Shown here: positions 1 through 10,386 of the stretch, one piece after another
How positions within the stretch are numbered: position 1 is the first letter of the stretch
Layout of the letters: each line of letters starts with the position of its first letter
From: Asterella californica
Taxonomy: Eukaryota > Streptophyta > Marchantiopsida > Marchantiales > Aytoniaceae
Assembly: GCA_036924285.1 (NCBI GenBank)
Contig: JAYKYS010000006.1
Coordinates: forward strand, 21,984,001 to 22,048,000
Reading direction: 5' to 3'
DNA: 64,000 nucleotides
Position numbers and translations under genes: made by a program
Notes under the pieces: model-generated
What the model saw: only the letters and a program-made list of their open reading frames with translations
Told to the model about the DNA's origin: nothing
Databases searched by the model: none

Positions 1-1207
1 AAAATGTTATAAGCTACTATGTTCCATAATATATATTTATAAGGAAATATTTCAAAACTGATTTCCTTCAATCATGTCCATGTCAACATTACGTGTATTT
101 ATAATCACATTTTCTTTGTTGCCTGTAAACCAACGTTCAGTGTACGTATAATTCTAAAGAGATTTTAGAAGAGTTGCCTATAAATTCTCATAAATCAATA
201 AATCACAGTGCCAAATTTAAATAAAATATCACATATTGACAGTTTTTGATATATTGTTGAAATATTTGACACTTTCCTCCATTCGTCGTCAACTTGGACC
301 ACTTCCCAACCCTCATACTGCAGCAGTTCCTCACGCTACTAGCAATCATCTCCGTTATGTTCTGTTACAGATCAAATGACTTTTTTACATTAATTCATTC
401 TCAAATCAAAATTCTAACGTCTCTTAAGAACCTTACACAAGCATGAAATATATAATCTCCCCTGCCTCAAGTTTCATTCGGGACGTTTAGGGGTCACTAG
501 CAGCTCCTGTGTACAAGATTTATAGTTCAGTTGGCGAAGATAAAGACGAAAAAGGATGCTTCCAGTTTCCAAATTAGACTCGTTTACCGGGAGAGGTCCT
601 AAGGACCGATAAGAAAAGACAGGAAGGAAGGAGCGTGGGGGCACTGGGGCCCTGGGGCGTACAGGCAAGTCCTGGCCCCTGGGAAAACGAACGAGGAGAG
701 AGAGGATGCGATGCGAAGGAGGGCCGTGTGGTTTGACTTCGCCGGGAGCCCGGGGGCACATGTGGTTCAGGGGCTCGTTCAGGGGGGTAGAACGTCGGAA
801 GGTCAAGGCTGCGGTCAACAGCAGGCGTAAGATCGGGGATCACCAGAAACAGTGAATTACAGCTCCATAGCTTCCTGTGGCTCATGTGCTAGGGGAGACT
901 CTGTCCCATGTCCTACCACGAGTCAGTCCTCGTCAGATTCTATCACCTCTGAGTCTAGGCCACATTTGCCCCTGCTGGCTGCCCATCTCCGTCTTTCGCA
1001 CGGATTGAAATAGCCCGCAAACGACGTTGAAATTTACTCCTTTCCTCAGCGGCTTTCCCACCTTGTCTTTCTCCCCCGCCTTGCCTGTTGAAAGGGCCTT
1101 AGGTCGCTCGGACTCAGCACTTGAACGCGGGCTTTCCAGCGAATTCGAACTCTCAGTCTCCTTCTCTGTGACAGACGTTCCGCTTCCGCAAATCTCCCAC
1201 AGCAAGA
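1..1207. other. Upstream region and 5' leader of the carbonic anhydrase gene
   Basis: No gene is recognised here. The first 450 bases are AT-rich. From about 600 the sequence becomes GC-richer and continues as the pyrimidine-rich leader that precedes the ATG at 1208. A TGA at 1169-1171, in frame with that ATG, closes the upstream frame. Open frames on the minus strand across 474-1205 have no recognisable domain and are treated as chance. Confidence 0.5.
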
Positions 1208-1957
1208 ATGTCTCTCCAGGAAGTCGAAGCCAAGATTAACGCCGTCGTCGAGAACAAGCCTGAATTGAGTAAGAAGGTAGCTCTCAAGCTCGCTGAGATC
1301 TTGGAAGACTTGGAGGATTTGTCTCTGGACTCTACAGAGCACACTGGATTCGACAAGCTCAAGGCTGGCTTCGAGACGTTCAAGAAGAACATCTACTTGA
1401 AGAACCAGGAGCTCACCAGCAAGCTCAAAACCGGCCAATGGCCCAAGTTCATGATCATCGCCTGCGCTGACTCCCGAGTGTGCCCTACTCAAATCTTCAA
1501 CCTGACCCCCGGAGACGCATTCGTCATCCGCAATGTTGCTAACATGGTTCCCCCGTTCGAAACCGAGAGCTTGAATCCCAGCCTTGGAAGTGCCGTCGAG
1601 TACGCTGTCCTCCACCTCAAGGTCGACCACATTATCGTTATCGGTCACCGCGCATGTGGAGGAATTGGAGCTTTGGTGAAGATGTGCCCCGATGACGGCG
1701 AGTACAAGACCACCTTCATTGAAAAGTGGTGCGCGATCGGAAAGCCTGCCCGTGCCATCGTGAAGGAGCAGTGCAAGGATGAATCCGTCGATGTTTTGTG
1801 CAAGACGTGCGAGAAGGAATCCGTCAACAACTCGTTGAACAACCTCATGACCTACCCCTTCGTCGTGGAGGCCGTCAAGGGTGGTAAGATCAGCCTGCAC
1901 GGAGGATACTACGACCACATCGAGGGAAGCTTCTCGAAATGGGACTTCAGTGCGTAA
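1208..1957 (+). CDS. Beta-class carbonic anhydrase, 249 aa, intronless
   Basis: Reversible hydration of CO2 to bicarbonate, using zinc. The core shows the beta-class signature CADSR, giving zinc ligand Cys86 and the Asp88-Arg90 dyad. The second signature GHRACGG gives ligands His147 and Cys150. Residues 97-130 contain the family stretch around GDAFVIRNVAN and the segment LGSAVEYAVLHLKV. Residues 1-75 form a charged helical leader; there is no obvious chloroplast or mitochondrial targeting peptide, so a cytosolic enzyme is inferred. The start is the first ATG after an in-frame TGA at 1169-1171. The length is normal for a plant enzyme lacking a transit peptide. The frame is uninterrupted, whereas seed-plant homologues are split by several introns. 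All catalytic residues are present, so it is probably functional. A long open frame on the opposite strand is a shadow of this gene. Confidence 0.95.
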   Translation: MSLQEVEAKINAVVENKPELSKKVALKLAEILEDLEDLSLDSTEHTGFDKLKAGFETFKKNIYLKNQELTSKLKTGQWPKFMIIACADSRVCPTQIFNLTPGDAFVIRNVANMVPPFETESLNPSLGSAVEYAVLHLKVDHIIVIGHRACGGIGALVKMCPDDGEYKTTFIEKWCAIGKPARAIVKEQCKDESVDVLCKTCEKESVNNSLNNLMTYPFVVEAVKGGKISLHGGYYDHIEGSFSKWDFSA

Positions 1958-4900
1958 ATTTGATAAGATAGTAAGTGAATTCAGCGATCCGATTTTGTAG
2001 GATCAATGCCGAAGGCATACCGAGGCGGTAGTGTAAGACCGAGAGTTACTCGGCCGTTATCCCTGCAGCATTCCATCGCGAGTCGAGAGTTTGCCAAGTG
2101 GGAATAATTCATATGAACTCCGTTGAAGTTGTGGAACTACGTTGCGCGATGAGGGATTTCAGGGGCAGAAGAAGAGCTCTCACCACGAGTTTCTGCTCAA
2201 GAGGCTGTGCTGTAGTTTCTGTAGCGGAACTTGTAATTTTCTATCTTGTCCATAAACCGTGAAGTTAAATTCGGAATCGATATGCGGACTCTGTTCACAT
2301 TCAAGTCTTGGTTGGATCATTGATCTATGCTTGCTTCGCTGTTGATCTCACGAAAAGTTATCTTCTAAGTTTCTCTCATCGACTCACTTTTTTCACTGTA
2401 AGTGACCTTTGTTTGTCAACTTACAAGGTTAATTGTGGACATTGTCAGTTCCCATCCTTGCCAGATCATTACTTGTGAACGGACAGTTTATACCGTCAGC
2501 ACTAGTTTTACAGCACCAATTGTGCCACCAGTACGGGATTCTACTCGCAGTACTCGAACCGATAGAACAAGAGAGGCGCGGTGGTCATCCACATGACCTA
2601 ATAATCTCCGAGTGAGAAGTGGACCTCGATAGCCTTATGCAATGGAGCTGAAGGACTTCTGCCGTGTCACTTTTGGGGGTGTGATGTTTGTAAATGTGCA
2701 GATGGCATCTGAACTGTGAACGATAGCTCCTAACCGCGACGATCTGGTTAGCGGTAGGAGATCGAATTGTGCAGGTCCCGCCAGCCGGTGATCCTCGAAA
2801 GTATGCGCGAAACGAGAGGTGGGGGATCCATGGGGAGGAGCAGACGAGAATTTGAGATGATCGGGTGTTTGACGACAGAGAAACGTGAGGGGAACCGTAG
2901 CAATAGCTGGAGCCTTTTCGCTCTTTCAGCTTCAATCCGTTCACATTCGATAGGTGTTCGCAGAATTTCGGTGGGAGAGCCGAGCCGTTAGATCGAAGGT
3001 CTGTGTGTTTATGTGGACAGTTGAGAATGACAACCGGGAATGAAGTCGTAATCCAGTTGGGACGGTCATGCACCGAGGTTGAAATTAGGCGTGGGAGAAC
3101 AGAATCTCGTCCGCATCAAAACTGGATATGCCAGTGGGAGGAAGGTACAGAGGGAGGGGGAAGCGAGCGTTGAAGGGAAGGTGCCGTGCTCTAGCGGCTC
3201 CTTCCGCGAGGAGGCGATCAACAGCAGCAAGTGGACAGTGACACGCCATGCAGGAGGATGTCGACATCCTCTTTACTTGAGCCTTGAGGTGACCTCGAGC
3301 TTCCATCAGCGCACAGCCCGCACTGTATGTACCTCGAAAGGCCGCCGACCAACCACGAGTCGGAAATCTGTACAGTACCCGGTTTTCTTTACTCTGGAGT
3401 CTGGACGGACGGAAGGACGGAAGGACTACATTGTTCCCAGCAAGGATGGGTCACTGAACGTCACTTCTGTCTCCTTCCACCGGGTCAAAGAACAATATCC
3501 TCCTTTTGGTTCACGAGTGAAAAGTATGTCATGCAGGCTTTGAGCTTTAGGACGAACATGTCCTTCTCCAAATAGTGCTCAGTCGGTGTCACCGACCTCA
3601 CTTTTGCTATTGACCTGTCACTGCAGGTTCAAGAAGGACCTCTACAGACTGCCCTGAAGGAGTGTCCGATCAGGGGATTTGCGACAGTAAGGCAGGCAGG
3701 CAGGCAGGATGAATATCCTTCCAGCCTGTTCGTCGGTCAGAGAAGGGATTATGTGACTTAATTGGACGACGCTTTGGATCGAATCGATTGGAGCTCCAAG
3801 TGCTGAGGGTTCTGGACAGCATCACTGGAGTTTCAGATCGAGAGTACAACAGTCCTTTTGTGTCCGTCCGTATACCGCCATACGTGACACGAGCGGAGTC
3901 CCGTACGGAGATGAGCAGCTTGAAAGTAAATGAGGTAAATGTCTAAAACACGAGTGAATGAATGAGAAAGGAGCTTACCGCAGTAGTGTTTCCCCGTACG
4001 GAGTATCCCCTGCTCGATATGTTTGTTTCTTTTCTCGAACGGGTTTTCTTCCCTTCTTTTCTGTTATTTCTGCTCACTGCTTGCCTGCCTGTAAACCCAA
4101 CTGTGGCTAACCCTCAATCCCCAGATTCCCAGTCCGGAGATGTCCGTCGGAGGTGCCGGAACACCTGAACCTTGCTTGGACCTCGCTCAAGCGAGGGAAG
4201 GGTACTTACCGTTTCACCCACCTCCGAGGGACTTTCGTTCCCAACGGTGTAACTGGAAAACCCGAAATTTTCCCTCTTCATGTTCGAAGAGTATCCGGTG
4301 AGGGTTTTTCCCATCTTTTCGTGCTATGTATATTCTCCTTGCACTAGGCTGCCAGCAAAACCTTCATTCCGGTTACCCGTTCCACTCGGGTCTGTGCATG
4401 GTCTCTGACTGCGCAGTCAGTCAACTGCGTGTGTCCACCAGTAACTACAGTGCTCTTAGCTGTGCCCCAGATCTACCCGGATCCTGCACGCGGCTTCTTA
4501 CAAATCCTTAATTCAGACCCAGTCCCGTCCCGTTTTCCAGTAAGTTACCCGTTATTTATGGACGTTTCCTTCCGTGGTGGAAGGAACATAACTGCTTTGT
4601 GTGGCAGGTAGTCCAAGCTGCCGTACGTGTCTTGTGTAGTTGTAGTAGTATTCTCGTTTCCGTGCGAGCGGAGCGAACTGGTAGATGGAAGGATGATCTA
4701 CCGGCACCAACCTGTAGACAGAAGATTGCCATAGTACGTAGTTGTCCTTTGGGAAGAATGCAGTCGAAATGTCCTGCAAGGGAGACAAGGTCGTGTCTCT
4801 AGGCAGGCCAGCGAGCCTGGCTATGATTTCTTCACGTCCACGTTGTGAGTGGCTAAGCTAACGTGACTTTGATGGTTGATGACTTCCGTATAGCATCATG

Positions 4901-5399
4901 AGCCAACAACTGTCCGCTTTCTTGTTCCGAGGCGCGAGAGTGGAGATACGACTTGGTCACGCTTGGAACCGGAATTCGTTATCGGACTTGGTGGTTACAT
5001 CACACACCTACACCAAACTACACTAGAGACAACAGTACTACTCAACGTACCTCCGGAGGAGTTACTTTGGCATATATTCTCATGCGGTCACTTTGCCATT
5101 ATTCACCAGAAAACCAACTCATCCAAAACGCCCAAGTCAGCGATAATGTAGCCGGAAGCTTGATGCCGTAACTGTTTCCAGAAGGAGTCGAACGTACTTT
5201 AGACTTACGTGGTTTGTCCCGACTCCTACCTAGTACCCCTCATGATCTCATCATGCACGTTAGCTGGAGCATACTGGAATATGGTCTCAGATTCCTAAGC
5301 ATCGGAAGTTCCACTCGGTTCAGGAGTGAGTCAGTCATGTGCGTAAGCGTCCCTAACAGGAAGTGCTAATATATGTTCTCTGTTTTGTTCTTGTTCCAG
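1958..5399. other. 3' flank of carbonic anhydrase and unassigned sequence
   Basis: About 3.4 kb with no recognisable gene. Open frames of 60-160 codons occur on both strands but lack domain features and overlap one another. A short (GGCA)n microsatellite sits near 3690-3708. Nothing else stands out. Confidence 0.5.
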
Positions 5400-5494
5400 G
5401 ACAGGACACTGGCGATGGCGATGCAGACTCCGGCGAAATAAGCAAAAGGCTGCTCGAGCATAGAGGAAATCTTTCCCAGATTCAAGGAGTTGTT
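5400..5494 (+). other. Candidate isolated internal exon
   Basis: A 95-bp segment is preceded by a good branch point and polypyrimidine context (GTGCTAATA, then TGTTTTGTTCTTGTTCCAG) and followed by a strong donor (GTATGTACT). One frame is open through it and reads a hydrophilic peptide containing GDGDADSGEISKRLLEHRG. I could not find a convincing upstream or downstream coding exon, so it may belong to a noncoding transcript or a decayed gene. Confidence 0.25.
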
Positions 5495-6115
5495 GTATGT
5501 ACTATGCTAGTACGGAAATATGCCCCAGAAAAGTAGACAGACCTGTCTGGTTGGCCATACTATGCCAAAGTTGGACATTATTCTCGTGTATCAACTTCCT
5601 GTCTACATGTTGATAATCTGGCAACTTTTCTCGTTAATCGCTGACGAGAAAAGGTTCCAATGATAATCTCTAGGGTCATCTTTAGATGCGGTTGGATAGT
5701 CCATCGAGACTAGAAATCTCAAGAAAGAACAGGAATCGTAATCGGAGAGGTTGTAGCAGTGTTTCAGTTGCATGACTCTGTGTATAATCTAGGTGTGTCA
5801 TAAACTCTGATTGCCACATAGAAATCACCAATAGCAAGCATCACGCAGAAGGCCTCCAGGTCACTCAGAGGTGTATAATTCGCAGAGCATAGGAAAAATC
5901 CATCGCTAACGTCCAAAACATTGCTGCATTATCGCTGTATCTTTGCACACTTATGTACCTCTGATTAGCACCCTTTATTCACCTGTTGATCGCTAGACGG
6001 TAATGAGTTCCCTGTTTCAGTACACACAATGTCATAAGCCTTATTGAATTGCCAGTCTCTTGCCATCTTGAGCATATCCAGTAGATACTCAGTGCCTTCA
6101 ACTCTATCTTCTCCA

Positions 6116-6150
6116 GTCCAAAGCTCAGGTATGCAACCTGAGCTTTGGAC
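6116..6150. repeat. Perfect 15-bp inverted repeat, 5-base loop
   Basis: The left arm 6116-6130 (GTCCAAAGCTCAGGT) is the exact reverse complement of the right arm 6136-6150. The loop is ATGCA. No T-run or coding context suggests a terminator; a small foldback element or a relic of one is possible. Confidence 0.8.
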
Positions 6151-6604
6151 CGGAGGGAAGGAAGAGGAGAAAAGCGAGAAACAGGGGGAAAGTGGAGAAG
6201 TGGATTTGCTGTGTTATGTCTCTGGCACTGAGCATATTACTTGAGAATGTTGTTGGTATGCTGTAGGTTTGTTTAAACTATCATATTCGGTATGGACTAT
6301 AATTTAGACTTCTTCGTTTACACATGCGGACGATTTGCGTCTCCATCAACTCAGCAACTGGCAAAAAATGCATAAACTTGGACATATGCATGAGAAGGTG
6401 AAAGAGTGTACTCTTTGCAGTCTGAATTCACACATGTGTCATGAAAACCTATACGCTATACCTGTTGTGTAAAACGCTGTTGTGTTGAAATATGGAAATC
6501 TACCCTTCTGCGAAGAAAAATTGGTAGTAAGTGAAGACATGCATAATGCCCTCTCCATGAGAAAATGGCTCAGGAAATAATGCATGCAAGTTGTAATAAA
6601 GACT

Positions 6605-6640
6605 GAATGATGGGAAGACACATCAAGCCGAACAAGAGGA
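6605..6640 (+). repeat. Short copy of a dispersed repeat
   Basis: This stretch shares the order GAAGAC-ATCAAGCC-AACAAGAG with 28003-28035, and more weakly with 56440 onward. It looks like a fragment of the same dispersed family. Homology ends at the hairpin at 6644. Confidence 0.4.
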
Positions 6641-7626
6641 AAAAAGCTTAGGTTTATGCCTAAGCTTGGAAGGCCCTAACAACAGCAAGCTCGTGTCGCT
6701 CCCGTCGATGTTCACTACTCTTACCGCTCAAGGGTTCAAGTTGCACTTGCAGTCTATCGTGGCTCTCTCCTCAATTCTGGGTCTACTTTCAACGTTGTTT
6801 GGCGGTTCTCTCGATCGAATTCGGACTGTGCATTTACACATCGGAGCCCTCGTGCAAGCACTCTGGAGACAAAAGTCTGATAAAAACCATATACTATGAA
6901 GATTGATTATTTACGAACCTGTCTGCATTGTATCTCCGGGGAGCGAACAATCGTGCAATCTGAACACACCCAAAATGTTCTAGTGAAACTCTAGTTCTAG
7001 TTCTAATGAAGGGTGCTGTACTGCTATATATTGCACTTGCCGAAAAATAATTAAATATGTAATAGAGACCATTAGAGATTTTTTCAAGACAAATACTAAA
7101 CCATATATTGAAAACGTTGTTAGACGACTGCAGAGTAGCTGACCCGCAAAATGAACAATTAATTCTATTAATCTCAGAAAATTCAAAATTATCAATGGAT
7201 TAAAACATCGAGACAAATAGGGCTCTTAAACCATCTTTCTTTGATATATATACACTGAAAAGTCTTCGTAAATTGTCAAACTTTCTTCTTGCTTGGAAGA
7301 AACACCATCCATACAGACAAGTCAATACAAAGTGGATTTGTGGAGTATGGTGTAACATTTGGGTTGGATGGAAAAGATAAATTGATAACTTCACGGTTGG
7401 GGATGTTACACTCTGTTGTCCTACAAAGAGAGATTGTATTCGGGACGAGATAGTAATTAAAAAAGTAAAACTGAGAAATCCAATAAATGATGGTAGACTG
7501 ACTTGTAAGGACGGGAACTGTATGATCTTGATAGACAAACACGTGATAAATTATTCTCTCACCTTTATATATATTATATGGGTATATTAACCCACCCGCT
7601 CTTGGATACTACTTATTAAATACTCT

Positions 7627-7790
7627 CAAGTGGTTTAGTCTATAGTCCTCTAAGAGAAAGATCATGGGTTCAATCCTTTGTGGGTACGGTTGGAGATGCA
7701 TGCACTACAAATGGTTAATGAAGCTTCTGGTCCGAGTCTCGCTATGATGGACTGACATGGACAGTCCCATGGTCCTCGCAGATCTCAAAT
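7627..7790 (+). repeat. Possible tRNA-derived SINE fragment
   Basis: The segment has a tRNA A-box-like stretch (TGGTTTAGTC) followed about 35 bases later by a B-box-like stretch (GGGTTCAATCC), then non-tRNA sequence ending in AT-rich DNA. The spacing fits an internal Pol III promoter. It does not fold as an intact tRNA, and no flanking duplication was confirmed. Confidence 0.3.
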
Positions 7791-7799
7791 GATAGATAA

Positions 7800-9668
7800 T
7801 AATATTTATCATTTATTATTTATAGTACCTTATATTGAGATTTACGATTACATATCAATCACGTAGATTTCAAAACTGGGTAGTCTAAAAAATATACTTT
7901 TTTCTTTTGATAATCAACAATGATCGCACTACTACGAGTGACCACCTTTGATCAATTCCATAGGATATACTAAGCCGTACCCGATGCTCAAGTACACTAT
8001 AATATCTATTTACTCTATATATATATATATATATCCTTTTGTGTGTATGATGAATATTTGAGTCCATGACATGTTCATGAACTCATGTTCTCAAGATTAT
8101 AACTGAGCAAAGAGTGTTTAAATAGATACTTTTATAGATAATATTTCAAGGATAGTACAATATTTAGGAATAGAATACTATAATAAAGATTAGAACTTTG
8201 ACACCCCTGTCTTCTTTTGAATCCCGCAAACTGGAGGCGGGCGCCCACGCGGTGCACGAAGAACGTTACGCTTCCGCAGCTAACCTTATGTGGTTCAAAC
8301 CACACCGGGGATCGCCTGGGTTTACACCTCACTAATTTGTCTAGTTGTGAGATAAACTGTTCTCACTATTCAACAGAAGGGTGTAGCCTGGATTTGAATC
8401 CAAGACTTTACTGTAACAAAGAAAGAGATGAGACTGTTGGGCTTGTTGTAACCGGTATGACCGGTTTGAGACGCCGCGACTATATCCCCGTCTTTATATA
8501 CGCAAGAGTTACTATGTACAGTAATCACTACAGTAGTTTTCAAAGTTTACACGTCTGTGTGCTTCTCACTTCATCTCACCCGAATCTGTCTCGAGATCGG
8601 ACAAATAAAGTCAATAAAGTAAGAACCTGTTTTCCTCGGGGAATCAAGTTACCCCTTCCCAATGTGAAGGAGTACCACCCGTACTTTCCCGGTACGGACG
8701 GGTGCCGTTCACCTCGGAGCTAGTCCCAGCCGCCCCCCAGCGGAACGAAGAAGAGGGTGAACTTTTTGCAGATCTATTATGAGTGTAAGAATATGCAGAT
8801 GCAGATTTCCTCCACTGGAAAACCTCGAAAGCACGAATCTGGACTCCTGGAGGCTTTGAAAATGGTTAGCAGTGCAGCAGCCACAAAATAACGGTTTAAT
8901 CACAGCTTGGCTCTTAGTGCAGTCTCGTCTGACAGTCCGTCCGTCAAATATTTAGACGCCGGACACGCCGTACGGGCTCAATCTGCATTGAAGGTGGCGG
9001 TTCTTCCACGTTTCCCACACTGCAAGCACTTTCCCATCAGCATGCGTTGATGGATATACAGTTACGAGCTTTTTATCAGTATTCTCTGACATATGCTCCA
9101 CCAGAAATACAGACGTGTACGGTAGTGAGTACCCTATTATCCAAAACACCAGAAATTTGCTGGATCACACCTCCAATAGCTTTTGTGTTTGATCACACCT
9201 CTCCATGCATTGTTTTACCACAACCTGATTATGAAACCAGTCACTTTTCCATGTCGGACTCAGCATGTATAATCTGAGTTGTATTTTATTGTTAAAATAA
9301 TTCGAATAACAGAGGTATTTAGTCACCATCGAAAATAGTGAAATAATGAAAGGTATTGCAATGTGACTGGTTTGTTAGGATATGATAAAATAATACATAG
9401 TTAAGAGAGATATGACCAGACATCATTAAGGCTCAAATCGTATTGCTGTTTAGAGTGAGACCATCCATCTCGGCCATTTGAGGCCACGTAGGTTCAGGCT
9501 ATCAAAACAGGAGTGCAGATTGATCAGTGCTCCGCATCTACATTTAACTTGATTTCTTACCACGCATGTATTCTAAAAACATCCTCTGACAGAGGTTTCT
9601 GAATTTCTGGAGTTCGGTTTGAGATTAATACATTTTGGTCAATTTCTTGTGGTTTTCAAGCGGGAGTG
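7800..9668. other. Unassigned sequence upstream of the copia element
   Basis: AT-rich at first, with a (TA)n run near 8019-8034. The part at 8210-8760 is GC-richer with an open frame that has no recognisable domain. No gene is supported. Confidence 0.5.
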
Positions 9669-9673
9669 CAGGC
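9669..9673. repeat. Target-site duplication CAGGC, left copy
   Basis: Five bases directly before the 5' LTR, repeated exactly after the 3' LTR at 14636-14640. Five bases is the usual size for copia integrase. Confidence 0.9.
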
Positions 9674-9916
9674 TGTTAAAGATAATGTCTAGTCTATAGT
9701 CACCTCTAATAGTCACACCTATAGTCATCTCTATAGTCACATCTATAGTCACCTCTATAGGCACATCTCTATGTCCAGTAACTGACTAATGACTAACCTC
9801 TGTCCATAGGTTAGAGTATATAACAACCCCCTCTTGGGAGATGATGAGTCGACTGATCCCTTTTATTGATATAACTTGTACAGTGAAGAGTATTCACTTG
9901 GTTTACTTCTTTAACA
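9674..9916 (+). repeat. Copia 5' LTR
   Basis: 243 bp, beginning TGTTAAAG and ending TTTAACA. The first part contains a short internal array of a TATAGTCAC-like motif (about 9703-9770). A TATA-like AGTATATAAC near 9815 probably marks the promoter. It differs from the 3' LTR by C/T at the GTCCAGTAAC stretch and T/C at the TTTTATTGAT stretch. Confidence 0.97.
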
Positions 9917-9930
9917 TGGTATCAGAGCTT
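9917..9930 (+). other. Copia primer-binding site (initiator tRNA-Met)
   Basis: TGGTATCAGAGC starts directly after the 5' LTR. This is the standard complement of the 3' end of plant initiator tRNA-Met and primes minus-strand DNA synthesis. Confidence 0.93.
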
Positions 9931-10386
9931 AGGCACGAGCATTAGCAAGGAGAATGAGGAACCAGAGAGTGAAAAAGATTTAGAGGGAGCACACCACCTT
10001 CAACTGAAAAGTGAGAAAGAAGGCGCAAATTTTTGGTCAAACTACCTTTGATCGCGTTTTTGGAGGGGAAGGAGATCGAATTAGGCAAATCTGAGAGTGG
10101 GGGGTTAAAAAGGCTCCGCCTTTCGTGTAAGGGATTTGCAAAGAGCTTTCCAACGGTCCAACTTTCGACCCAAACGGACCTCGTATAAGGAAGTTGCACT
10201 TTGGAGAACCCTTGGTCAATGGATCTTTGACCACACTTTTGAAGGCCTTAACGATCGATTTTCGCGTTTCTGAGATTTTTGCCGTGCAGGACGAGACTGC
10301 AGAGGATTATAATATAGACGCTACCTCCACCTCCACAACCACTTTGAGGAGTTCCAGATTTTTCTCACCTACTTTACTTTCGATCG

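Larger units (their letters stand above)
5495..7620. other. Unassigned sequence with two short perfect hairpins
   Basis: No gene is recognised. Positions 6116-6150 form a perfect 15-bp stem with a 5-base loop. Positions 6644-6667 form a 9-bp stem with a 6-base loop. About 6605-6640 resembles the start of the dispersed repeat seen at 27.97-28.16 kb and 56.42-56.60 kb. 6900-7600 is AT-rich. Confidence 0.5.

Noticed and set aside
1046..1918. A 290-codon open frame antisense to the carbonic anhydrase
   Set aside because: It is a mirror effect of codon bias in the real gene; the protein has no recognisable domain.
3079..3543. A 154-codon open frame
   Set aside because: No recognisable motif; overlapping frames of similar length exist on both strands.
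6644..6667. Rho-independent-type terminator
   Set aside because: A 9-bp stem without a T-run, in a plant nuclear context where such terminators are not used.
8217..8723. A 168-codon open frame
   Set aside because: No domain, odd composition, and no supporting neighbours or signals.
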